Shown here: positions 21,416 to 30,764 of the stretch, one piece after another | How the letters are laid out: each line of letters begins with the position of its first letter | Position numbering within the stretch: position 1 is the stretch's first letter | NCBI GenBank assembly: GCA_963775235.1 | Contig: CAVZHY010000002.1 | Location: 1-64,000, forward strand | Reading direction: 5' to 3' | Origin: JBBDMC01 sp963775235 | Lineage (GTDB): Bacteria; Pseudomonadota; Alphaproteobacteria; Rhizobiales; Kaistiaceae | DNA length: 64,000 nt | The notes under the pieces: generated by a model | Told to the model about the DNA's origin: nothing | What the model saw: the letters and a program-made list of their open reading frames with translations, nothing else | Database searches by the model: none | Position numbers and translations under genes: made by a program

Positions 21416-22482
21416 CTAGGCGGCGTCGACGCGGCGGAAGCCGTTCCACAGCGCCGTCGCGGCGCCGGACAGAAGCACGTCGAGGTAGCGCAGGCGCTGG
21501 AACTCGCCGTTAATGGAGATGCGCGGCAGCGCCGTCAGGTGCCGCGCGTGGTCGGCGAAGAGTACGCCCGGCCGCGTGGTGACCGCGGTCTTGAAGCCGA
21601 CCTCGGCGGCGAGCGCGAACTCGCGCGGACCGGCCTCGGCGTGACCGCCGACCGGATAGGCGAAATGCTCGGGCCTGCACGCCGAGCTTCTCTTCGATGG
21701 CGCCGACGCTGTCGATCATCTGGGCGCGGGCATCGGCCGCCGACACCTTGGCCAGCATCACGTGGTCGACGGTGTGGGCGCCGATGGTGACGAGCGGGTG
21801 ACCGGCGAGCGTGCGAAGCTCGTCCCAACCCATGCACTCGCGCGGCACTCGGCCGCCATATCGATGCCGCAGTCGGCGGCGAGCGCGCGCACCACCGCGC
21901 GAATCTCCGCCTCGTCGGGCACGCGCCCTCAGCCACCAGTAGATCGTCGTTGAACGTCTCGGTCTTGGCTTCCGGCGTCGGCGCAATCGAACATGCGCTC
22001 GACGCCGTCGAGTCGACGGCGATGCGGTCGTTGTCGGCGATCGCCTCCTCCAGCGTCAGCCACCACAACTCGCCGCGCGCCATCGGCGAACGCCGAGGCG
22101 ACGTACATGACGAACGGCACGCTGGTGGCGCTCCAGCACCGGCCAGGCGAAGTGTGAGATTGTCGCGGTAGCCGTCGTCGAAGGTACAGGACGACGAAGC
22201 GGCGCGCACCGATCGCCGCTCGCAGGCGCCGACAGCGCCTCGTCCATCGACACGATGTCGACATCGGCCGCGGCCAGCGCCCCCACGACTTCGTCGAGGA
22301 AGGCCGGCGAGATCTCGAGGTTGCGGTTTGGCTGGAAGGGCCCGTCGCGCGGCGGCCGCACGTGATGGAACATGAGGATCGCGCCGACGCCGCCGAGGAA
22401 CGGCCGCGGCGAGGCGGTGCGTGCCGCTGAAATAGAGCGTTTCGAGGCCGGCCGCGATCGCCGCCTTCTTCAAACCCGCCAC
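21416..22482 (-). pseudogene. Polysaccharide deacetylase family protein (many frameshifts)
   Basis: This is a NodB-homology deacetylase reconstructed from pieces in all three frames. The pieces are AGLKKAAIAAGLETLYFSGTH at the start, VGAILMFHHVRPPRDGPFQPN, a metal-binding TFDDGYRDNL, VPFVMYVASAFADG, GELWWLTLEEAIADNDRIAV, GWDELRTLAGHPLVTIGAHT followed by VDHVMLAK (the His-x3-His motif), and a C-terminal piece ending VDAA. At least seven indels are needed over 1.07 kb, more than anywhere else in the window. Conservation of active-site motifs argues for sequencing errors, but true decay cannot be excluded. The start is GTG 22482. Confidence 0.7.
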
Positions 22483-22562
22483 GGCTGCTTCCCTTCGCGA
22501 GTATCGCGGGCCTGTGGCCTTGCCTCCCGGCGACGCGATGTTGCCGGTGTTGCCAGGACACC

Positions 22563-23314
22563 ACGCAGCGACCGGCCCATCGTCGCGATCGCGCGCCACC
22601 CGGCGCTCCAGCACCAGAGCGACGCCAGCCTTGATGGCAGCCGACAGACCGGCGGAGGTTGTGTACTGTGACGATCGCCGTGGTCACTCAACACCAGCGT
22701 ATCGTCGCCGCCCTCGCGCGGCGGCAGCGCGTCGTCCGTGGCTTCGCCGATCTGCCGGTGGCTGGCGGACGCCGGCTGGCGACCAAGCCAGGCGGGGCCG
22801 ATGCATAGGCAAGCAGCGCCGGCGCATCTTCGCCGCCGCGGTCGACGGGGAACGTGGGCACCGGCCCGGCACGGTTCACCACCTCCTCGAAGGTGAGACA
22901 GCTTTCGCTCCCGGCAGCGCCGTCGCCACCGGCCAGCACCACCAGCCGCACCGTCGCGACGCCGCGCATGGCAGCAGCAGTTGCCGACGCCAGCCGTGCC
23001 TGCGTAACGACGGCGGACGCGCGGCTGTCGTCGAAAATAAAAGCGAGGGTGTCGGCGTCGCTGGTCGGATCGACAGGCACCACCACGCCGCCGGCTTTGA
23101 ACACGGCGAAGATCGTGACAACAGCCTCGAAACTGTTGTCCATGAACACCAGGACGCGATCGCCCGGCCTGATGCCATGACTGATCAGAGCCGCGGCCAG
23201 CCGGCCGGATTTGCCATCGAGCTCGGCATAGGAATGGCGGACATCGCCGACGACGATGGCATCCCTTTGTCCGAACCGATCAGCGCTTTCGCGCAGGAGT
23301 GAATCCAGCCGCAT
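22563..23314 (-). pseudogene. Truncated AMP-dependent acyl-CoA ligase
   Basis: The first 190 codons encode the N-terminal domain of an acyl-CoA/acyl-acid ligase (MRLDSLLRESADRFGQRDAI, GDRVLVFMDNSFEAVVTIFA, FKAGGVVVPVDPTSDADTL). Where the P-loop YTSGTTGxPKG should be, the sequence reads YASAP and then shifts frame to SHRQIGEAT and, later, KAGVALVLERRVA, which resembles the ligase core. It then runs directly into the deacetylase gene. The whole C-terminal half, including the AMP-binding and lid motifs, is missing. Such ligases are often encoded with exopolysaccharide or exosortase loci, which may explain the deacetylase neighbour. Confidence 0.6.
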
Positions 23315-23676
23315 TCCACTTGGCCCATCGCGACCCGATGGGCCTCTCCAGGTGCGCCGGATCGCCGACCCCGCGGATCGTCGCTCGACGCGCGGCCGGA
23401 CCCTACTAAGCCATGGAGATCATTACAAAGCTAAGTAAATCGTATTGTAAATATTCACCGACCTGGGGCAAATATTAACCTTAAGTCCCGAGATATATCG
23501 CGGGCTTGTGGGATGACGGAACCTGGCAGGCGCCACTGGTAGCAGGCAACCATTGCCGGGCAGGCAAGAGCACCGGTCCCTCGAACCCGGGCGTTTGAAA
23601 TTCGCGCCCTCGCCGATCCACCGACCCATCATTTTCACCCGTCGCCCAATGCATGGCGAGCCGCTATAAGGGGCCC
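23315..23676. other. Intergenic region, divergent promoters expected
   Basis: This 362-base gap separates the divergent ligase remnant and PfkB genes. It holds a notably AT-rich stretch at about 23425-23480 (TAAGTAAATCGTATTGTAAAT, then CAAATATTAACC), plausibly a promoter region. No gene or clear operator was found. Confidence 0.5.
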
Positions 23677-24611
23677 ATGATCATTTCCTGCGGCGAAGCC
23701 CTGATCGATTTCCTGCCGCGCCGTGGAAGCGACGGCGCCGTCGTCTATCAACCCTTCCCTGGCGGGTCGCCCTTCAACGTCGCCATTGCGCTCGGCCGCT
23801 TGTCGGCGAATGCGGGGTTTTTCGGAGGCCTCTCCACCGATTCTTCGGCACGGTACTGCGCGAAGCGCTCGCCAAAAGCGGCGTGGACGCCGAATTTGCG
23901 GAAGGCCGGGAACGACCGTCAACGCTCGCCTTCGCCGACCTCACCGGCGGCGACGCCCGATATGCCTTCTTCGATGAAGGCTCGGCCGGAAGGATGCTGA
24001 CCGAGGACGACCTGCCGGCGTTTCCCAAAACCGTCACCGCCCTCCATTTCGGCTCGCTCAGCCTTGCCGAAGAGCCCTGCGGCTCGGCGCTGGAATCGCT
24101 GATGCAGCGGGACCATCAGGACTGCGTCATCTCGCTCGACCCGAACATCCGCCCGAGCCTGATCAAGAACCGCGACGGCTACGTAGCGCGCCTGAACCGG
24201 ATGGCGGTTATGAGCGACATCATCAGGTTGAGCGAGGACGACCTCGCATGGCTGGCGCCGGACGTCCCCATCGCCGATATTGCCAAGGGCTGGTTCGATC
24301 ATGGCACCAAGGTGGTGATCCTCACCAAGGGCGCGGGCGGCGCGGAAGCACTGACCAGGAGCCGGCTGTCGGTGACGACCGCCGCCGTCGCTGCCGAGGT
24401 GGTCGACACCATCGGTGCCGGAGATGCCTTCACGGCCGCCGTCCTCGCCCGCCTCGACCAGAAGCGGCTGCTCACCAAGCCAGGTATCGCCGGCCTCGAC
24501 AAAGCCACCCTGGCGGACGTCCTCGCCTTCGCCGCCAAGGCCGCGGCGATTACCGTTTCACGTGCCGGGGCTGATCCACCGTGGCTGAACGAGATGTCCT
24601 CGTCGCCTTGA
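23677..24611 (+). CDS. PfkB family carbohydrate kinase, fructokinase-like (one frameshift)
   Basis: This is a ribokinase/PfkB-fold sugar kinase. The N-terminus MIISCGEALIDFLPRR and PGGSPFNVAIALGRL are typical of fructokinases, and the C-terminal signature DTIGAGDAFTAAVLARL holds the catalytic Asp. One T appears missing at about 23837-23843 (GATTCTTCGG, expected GATTTCTTCGG), which would restore TDFFGTVLREALAKSGVDAEF. The 3' end overlaps the convergent xylB gene by 62 bases. With xylB next door, a role in sugar or polyol use (a fructose/xylulose branch) is likely. Confidence 0.87.
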
Positions 24612-26052
24612 GCGAGCGGTAGAGGACGCGGAAGCGATCAAGCCGCGCCTCGTAGCGGTCAACCACCGACGGGTCGGGATCGACGATCTCGACGATCGCC
24701 GGTTGGCTGCACACGGCGGCCACCGTCTCTCCTGTGGCGGCGATGCGGCCGAGCCGCGCGGCGCCGAACGCCGGTCCGCGGTCGCCGCCGGCAAGTCGGA
24801 GAAGCGGACGGCCGAGCGCGTTCGCCACCACGCGCATCCAGAGGTCGCCGCGCGCGCCGCCGCCGATCATCGCGATCGGACCACCGTCGAAGTCGGCGCC
24901 GAATTCGGAGGCAGCATCGCGGAGCGCCAGCGCCACCCCGTCCACCACTGCCAGCACGAGATCGTCGGTGTCACTTGCCTGATCAAGCCCTGCGAATACG
25001 CCGCGGGCCTCCGGATCGTTGAGTGGCGAACGCTCCCCGGCGAGGTAGGGCAGGAAGATCACCGGCGACGGACCGTTGAACCTGGGCGCGACCCGGTCAA
25101 GCAGCGCCGCCACGTCGTTCTCGCCAAGAATGCGCGCCAGCCAGTCCAGGCACGACGCACCGTTGAGCAGCGCCGCCATCTCGAACCAGCGCTTCGGGAT
25201 ACCGTGGGCGAAGGCGTGGATCAGCGTTCCCGGCTTCGGGTGATAGCGGTCGCGGGCGATGAAAACCTGTGCCGAGGTGCCGAGCGACACGAACTGGTCG
25301 CCGTCGTTGATGGCGCCGATGCCAATAGCGCCGGCGGCAACGTCGCCGGCACCGGCAGCGACCACCACCTGATGGCCGATCCCCCAGTCTGCCAGGACCT
25401 CCGGCCGCATCATGCCGGACCAGCTCGGTCCCTCCAGCAGCTTCGGCAGCGCGTCTTCGTCGATCCCGCTCGCGGCAACGACCTCAGGTGCCCATGTGCG
25501 CGCGGCCTCGTCCAGCATCAGCGTCCCGGCGGCATCGGCCATGTCGGTCGCGAACTCGCCTGTGAGTCGCAGCCGTATGTAGTCCTTGGCCGACAGGACT
25601 GTACGCAGTCGCCTGAAGTTCTCCGGTTCGTGGCGCTTCAGCCACAGGAGCTTGGGCGCCGTGAACCCCGGCATGGGCACGATGCCGGCGATGGTCTGTA
25701 GATCTGGCACCGCGCGGTCAAGCTCGGCGCACTCGGCGACAGCGCGTCCGTCGTTCCACAGCATTGCCGGGCGGATCGGCTTGTCATCCGCGTCGAGCAC
25801 GACGGCCGCGTGCATCTGACCTGAAAGTCCAACGCCGCGTACCTGGGCGAAGGCGTCCTTGGCAAGGGCGCGCACAAGACCCACGGCACGCTCGCTCGCC
25901 CGCCACCAGTCTTCCGGATTCTGCTCGGACCAGCCCGGTTGCGGGCGGCTGGTCGCAAGCGGCGTCGCCGCTTCGGCAAGGGCGGATTCGCGCTCGTCGA
26001 CGAGCACGGCTTTCACCGCCGAAGTGCCGATATCAATGCCGAGGAAATTCAT
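24550..26052 (-). CDS. xylB: Xylulokinase
   Basis: This FGGY-family kinase phosphorylates D-xylulose to xylulose 5-phosphate. The 500-residue protein begins MNFLGIDIGTSAVKAVLVDE and has GLSGQMHAAVVLD, PAMLWNDGRA, SLGTSAQVFIARD, FLPYLAGERSPLNDP and the ATP-binding GPIAMIGGGARGDLWMRVVA. The ATG at 26052 is the only start that fits the family; the open frame extends upstream into the divergent glycerate kinase gene without meaning. The convergent partner is the PfkB kinase, as often seen for mannitol/sorbitol or xylitol use genes in rhizobia. Confidence 0.95.
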   Translation of the reverse strand: MNFLGIDIGTSAVKAVLVDERESALAEAATPLATSRPQPGWSEQNPEDWWRASERAVGLVRALAKDAFAQVRGVGLSGQMHAAVVLDADDKPIRPAMLWNDGRAVAECAELDRAVPDLQTIAGIVPMPGFTAPKLLWLKRHEPENFRRLRTVLSAKDYIRLRLTGEFATDMADAAGTLMLDEAARTWAPEVVAASGIDEDALPKLLEGPSWSGMMRPEVLADWGIGHQVVVAAGAGDVAAGAIGIGAINDGDQFVSLGTSAQVFIARDRYHPKPGTLIHAFAHGIPKRWFEMAALLNGASCLDWLARILGENDVAALLDRVAPRFNGPSPVIFLPYLAGERSPLNDPEARGVFAGLDQASDTDDLVLAVVDGVALALRDAASEFGADFDGGPIAMIGGGARGDLWMRVVANALGRPLLRLAGGDRGPAFGAARLGRIAATGETVAAVCSQPAIVEIVDPDPSVVDRYEARLDRFRVLYRSLKATRTSRSATVDQPRHVKR

Positions 26053-26116
26053 ACGGAATTCATCAATATCGGCCCCGGGCTTGAACCTAACATCGCTTTG
26101 TCGGATGGGGGTAGTC

Positions 26117-27408
26117 ATGGCAACCATCGACCCTTCCGTCCCCGCGAGGCTCGTTGCGGGCGGCGAGCGGCCATTCCTGCGCGCACTCTTCGACACGGCG
26201 GTCGCCGCGGCGCTGCCGGCACGGGTCGTTCCGCCCCACCTGCCGCCGCCGCCCAGGGGCCGCACCATCGTCATCGGTGCCGGCAAGGCCTCGGCCGCGA
26301 TGGCGAAGGCGGTCGAGGACCATTGGGACGGCGAACTCAGTGGGCTCGTCGTCACCCGATACGGTCACGCCGTACCGTGCCGGCGAATCGCGGTGACCGA
26401 AGCTGGCCACCCGGTGCCAGATCAGAACGGGATCGACGCCGCCCGCCGGATCATGGCGCTTGTCGACGAGGCCGGCCCCGGCGACCTGATCCTCGTCCTC
26501 ATCTCCGGTGGCGGCTCGGCACTGCTGACGCTGCCACCGGACGGCGTTTCGCTAGCCGACCAGCAGTCGGTGAACCGCGCGCTGCTGGCTTCGGGCGCCG
26601 ACATTGCCGCCATGAACACGGTGCGCAAGCAAGTCTCGCTGATAAAGGGCGGACGCCTCGCCGCCGCTGCGCACCCGCCAGGATAGTAAGCCTGATCATC
26701 TCCGACGTGCCCGGCGACGACCCGGCGACCATCGCCTCCGGGCCGACGGTCGCCGACCCGACCATACGGCGAGGCGCGGGCATCCTGGCGCGCTATGGCA
26801 TCACGCCGCCGCCCGCCGTCGCGGCGCATCTCGCCGCCGCGCCGGACGAGACACCGAAGCCCGGCGATCCCGGCTCGCCGGTGCCCAGACCGTCGTGATC
26901 GCCTCGGCGATGGCGAGCCTGAGGCCGCTGCCGAACAGGCGCGCAGGCGGGCGTCGAGCCGACGATCCTCGGCGACGCGATCGAGGGGGAGGCGCGCGAC
27001 GTGGCGCCGCCATGGCCGAGCAGGCATTGGCGATAAAGGCAAGGCGAGCAGGGAGGCGAACGGCCGCGTGTGCTTCTCTCCGGTGGCGAGACGACGGTGA
27101 CGGTCGTCGGCAATGGCAAGGGTGGCCGCAACCTCGAATTCCTCGCCGGACTGGCCCTGCGTCTCAACGGCGCCGAAGGCATCTTCGCGCTCGCCGCCGA
27201 CACCGACGGGATTGACGGCACCGAGGACAACGCCGGCGCGGTGATTGCCGCGGACACGCTGGCACGGGCACGCGCACTTGGCCTCGATCTGGCGAGGAGC
27301 CTCGCAAGGAACGACGTCTATCCCGTTTTTGCCGCGCTTGGCGACCTTGTCGTCACCGGCCCGACCCTCACCAACGTCAACGACTTCCGCGCCGTCCTGA
27401 TCACTTAA
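26117..27408 (+). CDS. Glycerate 2-kinase, MOFRL type (TtuD/GckA-like, several frameshifts)
   Basis: This is a class II glycerate kinase, formerly annotated as hydroxypyruvate reductase. Recognisable parts are RTIVIGAGKASAAMAKAVED, LILVLISGGGSALL, NTVRKQVSLIKGGRLA, SLIISDVPGDDPATIASGPT, LLSGGETTVTVVGNGKGGRN and the MOFRL motif FALAADTDGIDGTEDNAGA. Indels occur at about 26680, 26880-26890, 26935 and 27000-27060, so the present frame is broken in three or four places. It is divergent from xylB; its stop overlaps that of the next gene by 4 bases. It would feed glycerate into glycolysis. Confidence 0.85.
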
Positions 27409-28235
27409 AGCGGCACGCGGCCGACCACCACGAACTGGACGAAGCCGAACAGGAAAGTCTTCGCGGCGACCGCGGCCTCAAGGGCTCCGGTCCATGCGGA
27501 CGATTCAGAAGCGTCGATGACCCCCGCCTGCTCGGCAATCTCGGCGCGCTCGCGCAGGAACCCGCGCCAGGCGCCGTCGCCGCCGCGGTCGATCGCAACC
27601 AGGGGCTCGACGGTGAGGTCGCTGAGACCAGCTGCTTCCATCATGATCGGCAATCGGCGGCCGACCGAGCCATCGACGTAGCGGCCGGCGTTGTACTGAA
27701 AAATGCGACGGCTGAGAGCGGCGTCACCCGGATGCACCATGAGGGTGTCCCAGTCGATCTCGACGCACATGACGCGACCACCACGGCGGGTCACCCGCAC
27801 CATCTCCCTGATGACCGCCTCGGCCGGATCGACGTGGGCAAGCACCCAATGACAGGAGGCAGCATCGAAGGCGGCCGGGCCGAACGGCAACTGGCGGCCA
27901 TCGCCCACCCGGCAATCGACGATCGATCCGAGGCCGGCGGCACGCGCCAGCGACCGCGCGTGGCCGAGCATCAGGGCGGACGGGTCGACAGCGAACACGC
28001 GCCCCCCCGGTGCAACACGCCGCGCCATTTCGACCGTCATCAGGCCAGAGCCGGCGCCGACATCGACAACGATTTCACCCGACCTGAGAGAGACAAGTTC
28101 GAAGGCGCGGCGCCGGGCGTCGACTTCCGACGGCGAGCGCGCCAGCCGCTCGAGCTTGGCCGCGGCGGCGACCGCGCGCGACTCCTCTTCGATCAAGGAC
28201 CAGCCGTCGGTGCGCGTCGTGTCATCCCCCGCCAT
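27405..28235 (-). CDS. SAM-dependent methyltransferase
   Basis: This is a class I methyltransferase of 276 residues. Motif I is VVDVGAGSGLMTVEMAR near residue 57, the acidic post-I residue lies in VFAVDPSALML, motif II is FDAASCHWVLAHV, and CVEIDWDTL follows. An N-terminal helix (WSLIEEESRAVAAAAKLERL) precedes the core. The substrate cannot be told; the fold resembles small-molecule (UbiE-like) methyltransferases. It is convergent with glycerate kinase. Confidence 0.85.
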   Translation of the reverse strand: MAGDDTTRTDGWSLIEEESRAVAAAAKLERLARSPSEVDARRRAFELVSLRSGEIVVDVGAGSGLMTVEMARRVAPGGRVFAVDPSALMLGHARSLARAAGLGSIVDCRVGDGRQLPFGPAAFDAASCHWVLAHVDPAEAVIREMVRVTRRGGRVMCVEIDWDTLMVHPGDAALSRRIFQYNAGRYVDGSVGRRLPIMMEAAGLSDLTVEPLVAIDRGGDGAWRGFLRERAEIAEQAGVIDASESSAWTGALEAAVAAKTFLFGFVQFVVVGRVPL

Positions 28236-28262
28236 GACGACGCTTGCCCCCCGTTCGGCCGA

Positions 28263-29053
28263 CTACTCCTCCGGCAACGCCGTCCCGACGCTGATACCCG
28301 CCGGCTCGCCGCCGTAACGCTCCGTCCGGATCGTCTCGAACGGCACGCCCATGTCAAGCAGGAGCCGGGTCGACGCATCGACGAAGGCGTTGCTGCCGCA
28401 GGCGTACGTGCGGCGTGGTGCGCCGCCGAGGCGGGCCAGGACCTCGCCGACAAGGGCGCCGTCGATGCGCCCGGAACGGATGATCGCGTCCGCCGGCCTC
28501 TCGCGCGTTACCGTCGGGTAGAGCGCGAGGTCGGGGCCGTCCCCGGCGTGGGCGATCAATTCGTCGCGGAAGATGATGTCAGCCACCGTCCGCGCTGAAT
28601 AGACCAGCGCCATCGGCACATCCGGCGCGGCCATGGCGCCGAGCCCTCACCATGGAGACAAGCGGAACCACCCCCGAGCCCCCGCCGATCAGGAGCACCG
28701 GACTCGGGTCGTCTTTTCGCCAGATGAAATGACCGCCAATCGGCCCGCGCATTTCGATGGCGTCGCCGGGCATGACCACTTCGTGGAAGAATGGCGACAC
28801 CTCGCCATCGTCGAGGCGTTCGATGACCAGTTCCACCTCGGATGCACCGGGAGCGGACGCGACTCGAATAGCTGCGCTCGGCCTGGTATCCGTCCGGCGC
28901 GGTCAATCGCACATCGACGTGCTGGCCCGCGACGAACGATCGCCAGTGTTCCGGCATCAGGAAGAAGCTCTTCACCGTCGGGGTCTGATCGACGATGCGG
29001 GTGATGGCCGCTTGCTGCCACGCGATGCGGCCGCCCGACACGGATTGCTCCAC
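28263..29053 (-). CDS. Ferredoxin-NADP reductase-like flavin oxidoreductase (two frameshifts)
   Basis: This is a FAD/NAD(P)-binding reductase of the ferredoxin-reductase fold. The FAD domain has FVAGQHVDVRLTAPDGYQAE followed by RSYS, then ELVIERLDDGEVSPFFHEVV and GDAIEMRGPIGGHFIWR. The NAD(P) domain has VLLIGGGSGVVPLVSMVRA, ALVYSARTV and YACGSNAFVDAS. Frame breaks lie at about 28860 and 28640. The GTG start at 29053 is 2 bases beyond the stop of the sulfite-oxidase-like gene and follows GGAGA, so the two are one operon. It lacks a 2Fe-2S domain and probably passes electrons between NAD(P)H and its molybdoenzyme partner. Confidence 0.8.
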
Positions 29054-29055
29054 GA

Positions 29056-29665
29056 TCAGTCTCCGGTGAAGCGCTGCTCGCGCCACGGATCGCCATATAT
29101 GTGGTAGCCGCGCAATTCCCAGAAGCCCGGCTCGTCGCGTTCGGTGAACTGCAGCCCGTTCAGCCACTTGGCCGACTTCCAAAAATAGAGGTGAGGCACC
29201 AGCAGCCGGGCCGGGCCGCCGTGGTCGGGCGCGATCGGTGCCCCCTCGTAGCGGATAGCGACCATCGCCTGGTCGCCCGTCAGGTCCCTGAACGGCACAT
29301 TGGTCGAGTAGCCGTCATAGGAATGGGCGAGGACGTAGTCGGTCGGCGGGGTGAGGTCGGCATCAGCGAGCAAGTCGTCGATGGTCACCCCGTCCCAGTT
29401 CGTGTCGAACTTGCTCCACTTTGTGACGCAATGGATGTCGCGCTTGCAACGTTGTACGTGGCAGGGCGTTGAACGCCTCCCATGTCCACGACTTGACCGG
29501 CTTCGGACCGACCTTGAGCGTGAAGCGCCAGTTCTCGGTGAGGACGCGCGGCGTCGCACCGGCCGACAGGACCGGGAAGCCGTGCTCGAGATATTGGCCC
29601 GGCGGCAGCCGCTTGGCCTCTTGCTCGCTCGGCCGCCGGCCGACGAAACCGCGTGTGATCGCCAT
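29056..29665 (-). CDS. Sulfite oxidase-like molybdopterin oxidoreductase (one frameshift)
   Basis: This is a molybdopterin-binding protein of the YedY/sulfite-oxidase superfamily, about 200 residues and without a twin-arginine signal, so cytoplasmic. Motifs include LPPGQYLEHGFPVLSAG, WRFTLKVGP, the Mo-ligand Cys in IHCVTKWSKFDTNW, and VAIRYEGAPIAPDHGGPARL with PHLYFWKSAKW. The frame breaks at about 29455 between FNALPRTT and VQRCKRDIHC. Pairing with a flavin reductase resembles a self-contained electron chain rather than the MsrPQ pair with heme. The substrate is unknown. Confidence 0.85.
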
Positions 29666-29756
29666 GATGGTCTTTCCTGAGGTCCCGACGCGACTGGAGT
29701 GACGTGAGCCCGCTTCACCGTCAAGACACGACGTGGCGAGGGCGGCCTTTTTCGCA

Positions 29757-30701
29757 TCACGGCAGGCGCGCCAGCCGCTCGGTCAACAGCGCAAAAAAGC
29801 CATCTGCGTCGGCATCGCGCAGGAAATGGACATTGCGCGGCCGGTCCGTGATCCGCCACCAGTCGGCGACCGTCATGCCGAGGGTGAGCGGGCTCGCCGT
29901 CTCGACGGTGACATTGACCGTTCGCCCGGAGAAGAGGTCCGGCTGGAGGAGCCAGGCGATGACGCACGGGTCGTGCAGCGGCGCGCCAAGCGAGCCGTAC
30001 TTCTCCAGGTCGAAGCGCTCCGAGAACGACAGCAGGCCGGCGACGACCTTTCCGACCTTGTTACCGATCGCAGCTATGGCGTCGCGGCGGGCGGCGGTCG
30101 TGAGGACACGATGGGTGACATCGAGCGGTGCCATGGTGATGGGGATGCCGCTGCGCATGACGACATCGGCCGCGTGCGGGTCGACGTAGATATTGAACTC
30201 CGCCGTCGGGGTAATGTTACCGACCTCGAAGTAGGCGCCACCCATCATCACGATCTCACGGATGCGGGGGGCGATTTCCGGCGCCTTGATCAACGCCAGC
30301 GCGACGTTGGTGAGCGGTCCCAGTGTGCAGAGCGTTATCGTCCCCGACGGCTCGGCGAGAAGCGTATCGACCAGAAAATCGACACCATGCCCCTCGGCGA
30401 GCGGCAGCGTCGGCGCCGGCAGTGCGTAGCCATCGAGGCCGGTTTTGCCGTGGACGTGTTCCGCCGTGATGAGCTGACGCATGATCGGTCGCGCCGAGCC
30501 GGCGTAGACCGGTATGTCGCGACGACCGGCAAGCTCGACAACGCGGCGGGCGTTGGCGGCAGTCTTGTCGAGCGGCACGTTGCCGGCGACGGCGACGATG
30601 GCCATCACCTCGATCTCGTCCGGTGAGGCGAGTGCCAGGAGGACTGCGACGGCATCGTCCTGGCCGGGATCGGTATCGATGATGATCCGGTGCTTTGCCA
30701 C
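29757..30701 (-). CDS. Inosine/uridine-preferring nucleoside hydrolase family protein
   Basis: This enzyme hydrolyses the N-glycosidic bond of nucleosides. The 314-residue protein has the calcium-binding Asp cluster HRIIIDTDPGQDDAVAVLLAL at the N-terminus, CTLGPLTNVALAL, IVMMGGAYFEVGNITPTAEF with the substrate-binding Asn/Glu, and LHDPCVIAWLL with the catalytic-region His and Asp. It starts with GTG. It stands between the sulfite-oxidase-like and aldo/keto reductase genes on the same strand, with moderate gaps. Confidence 0.93.
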   Translation of the reverse strand: MAKHRIIIDTDPGQDDAVAVLLALASPDEIEVMAIVAVAGNVPLDKTAANARRVVELAGRRDIPVYAGSARPIMRQLITAEHVHGKTGLDGYALPAPTLPLAEGHGVDFLVDTLLAEPSGTITLCTLGPLTNVALALIKAPEIAPRIREIVMMGGAYFEVGNITPTAEFNIYVDPHAADVVMRSGIPITMAPLDVTHRVLTTAARRDAIAAIGNKVGKVVAGLLSFSERFDLEKYGSLGAPLHDPCVIAWLLQPDLFSGRTVNVTVETASPLTLGMTVADWWRITDRPRNVHFLRDADADGFFALLTERLARLP

Positions 30702-30764
30702 GCCAACCGTCAGGAAGCGACTACCTCGTTCCTCGCCGGGAACGAACCCTCAACGCGACAAACG

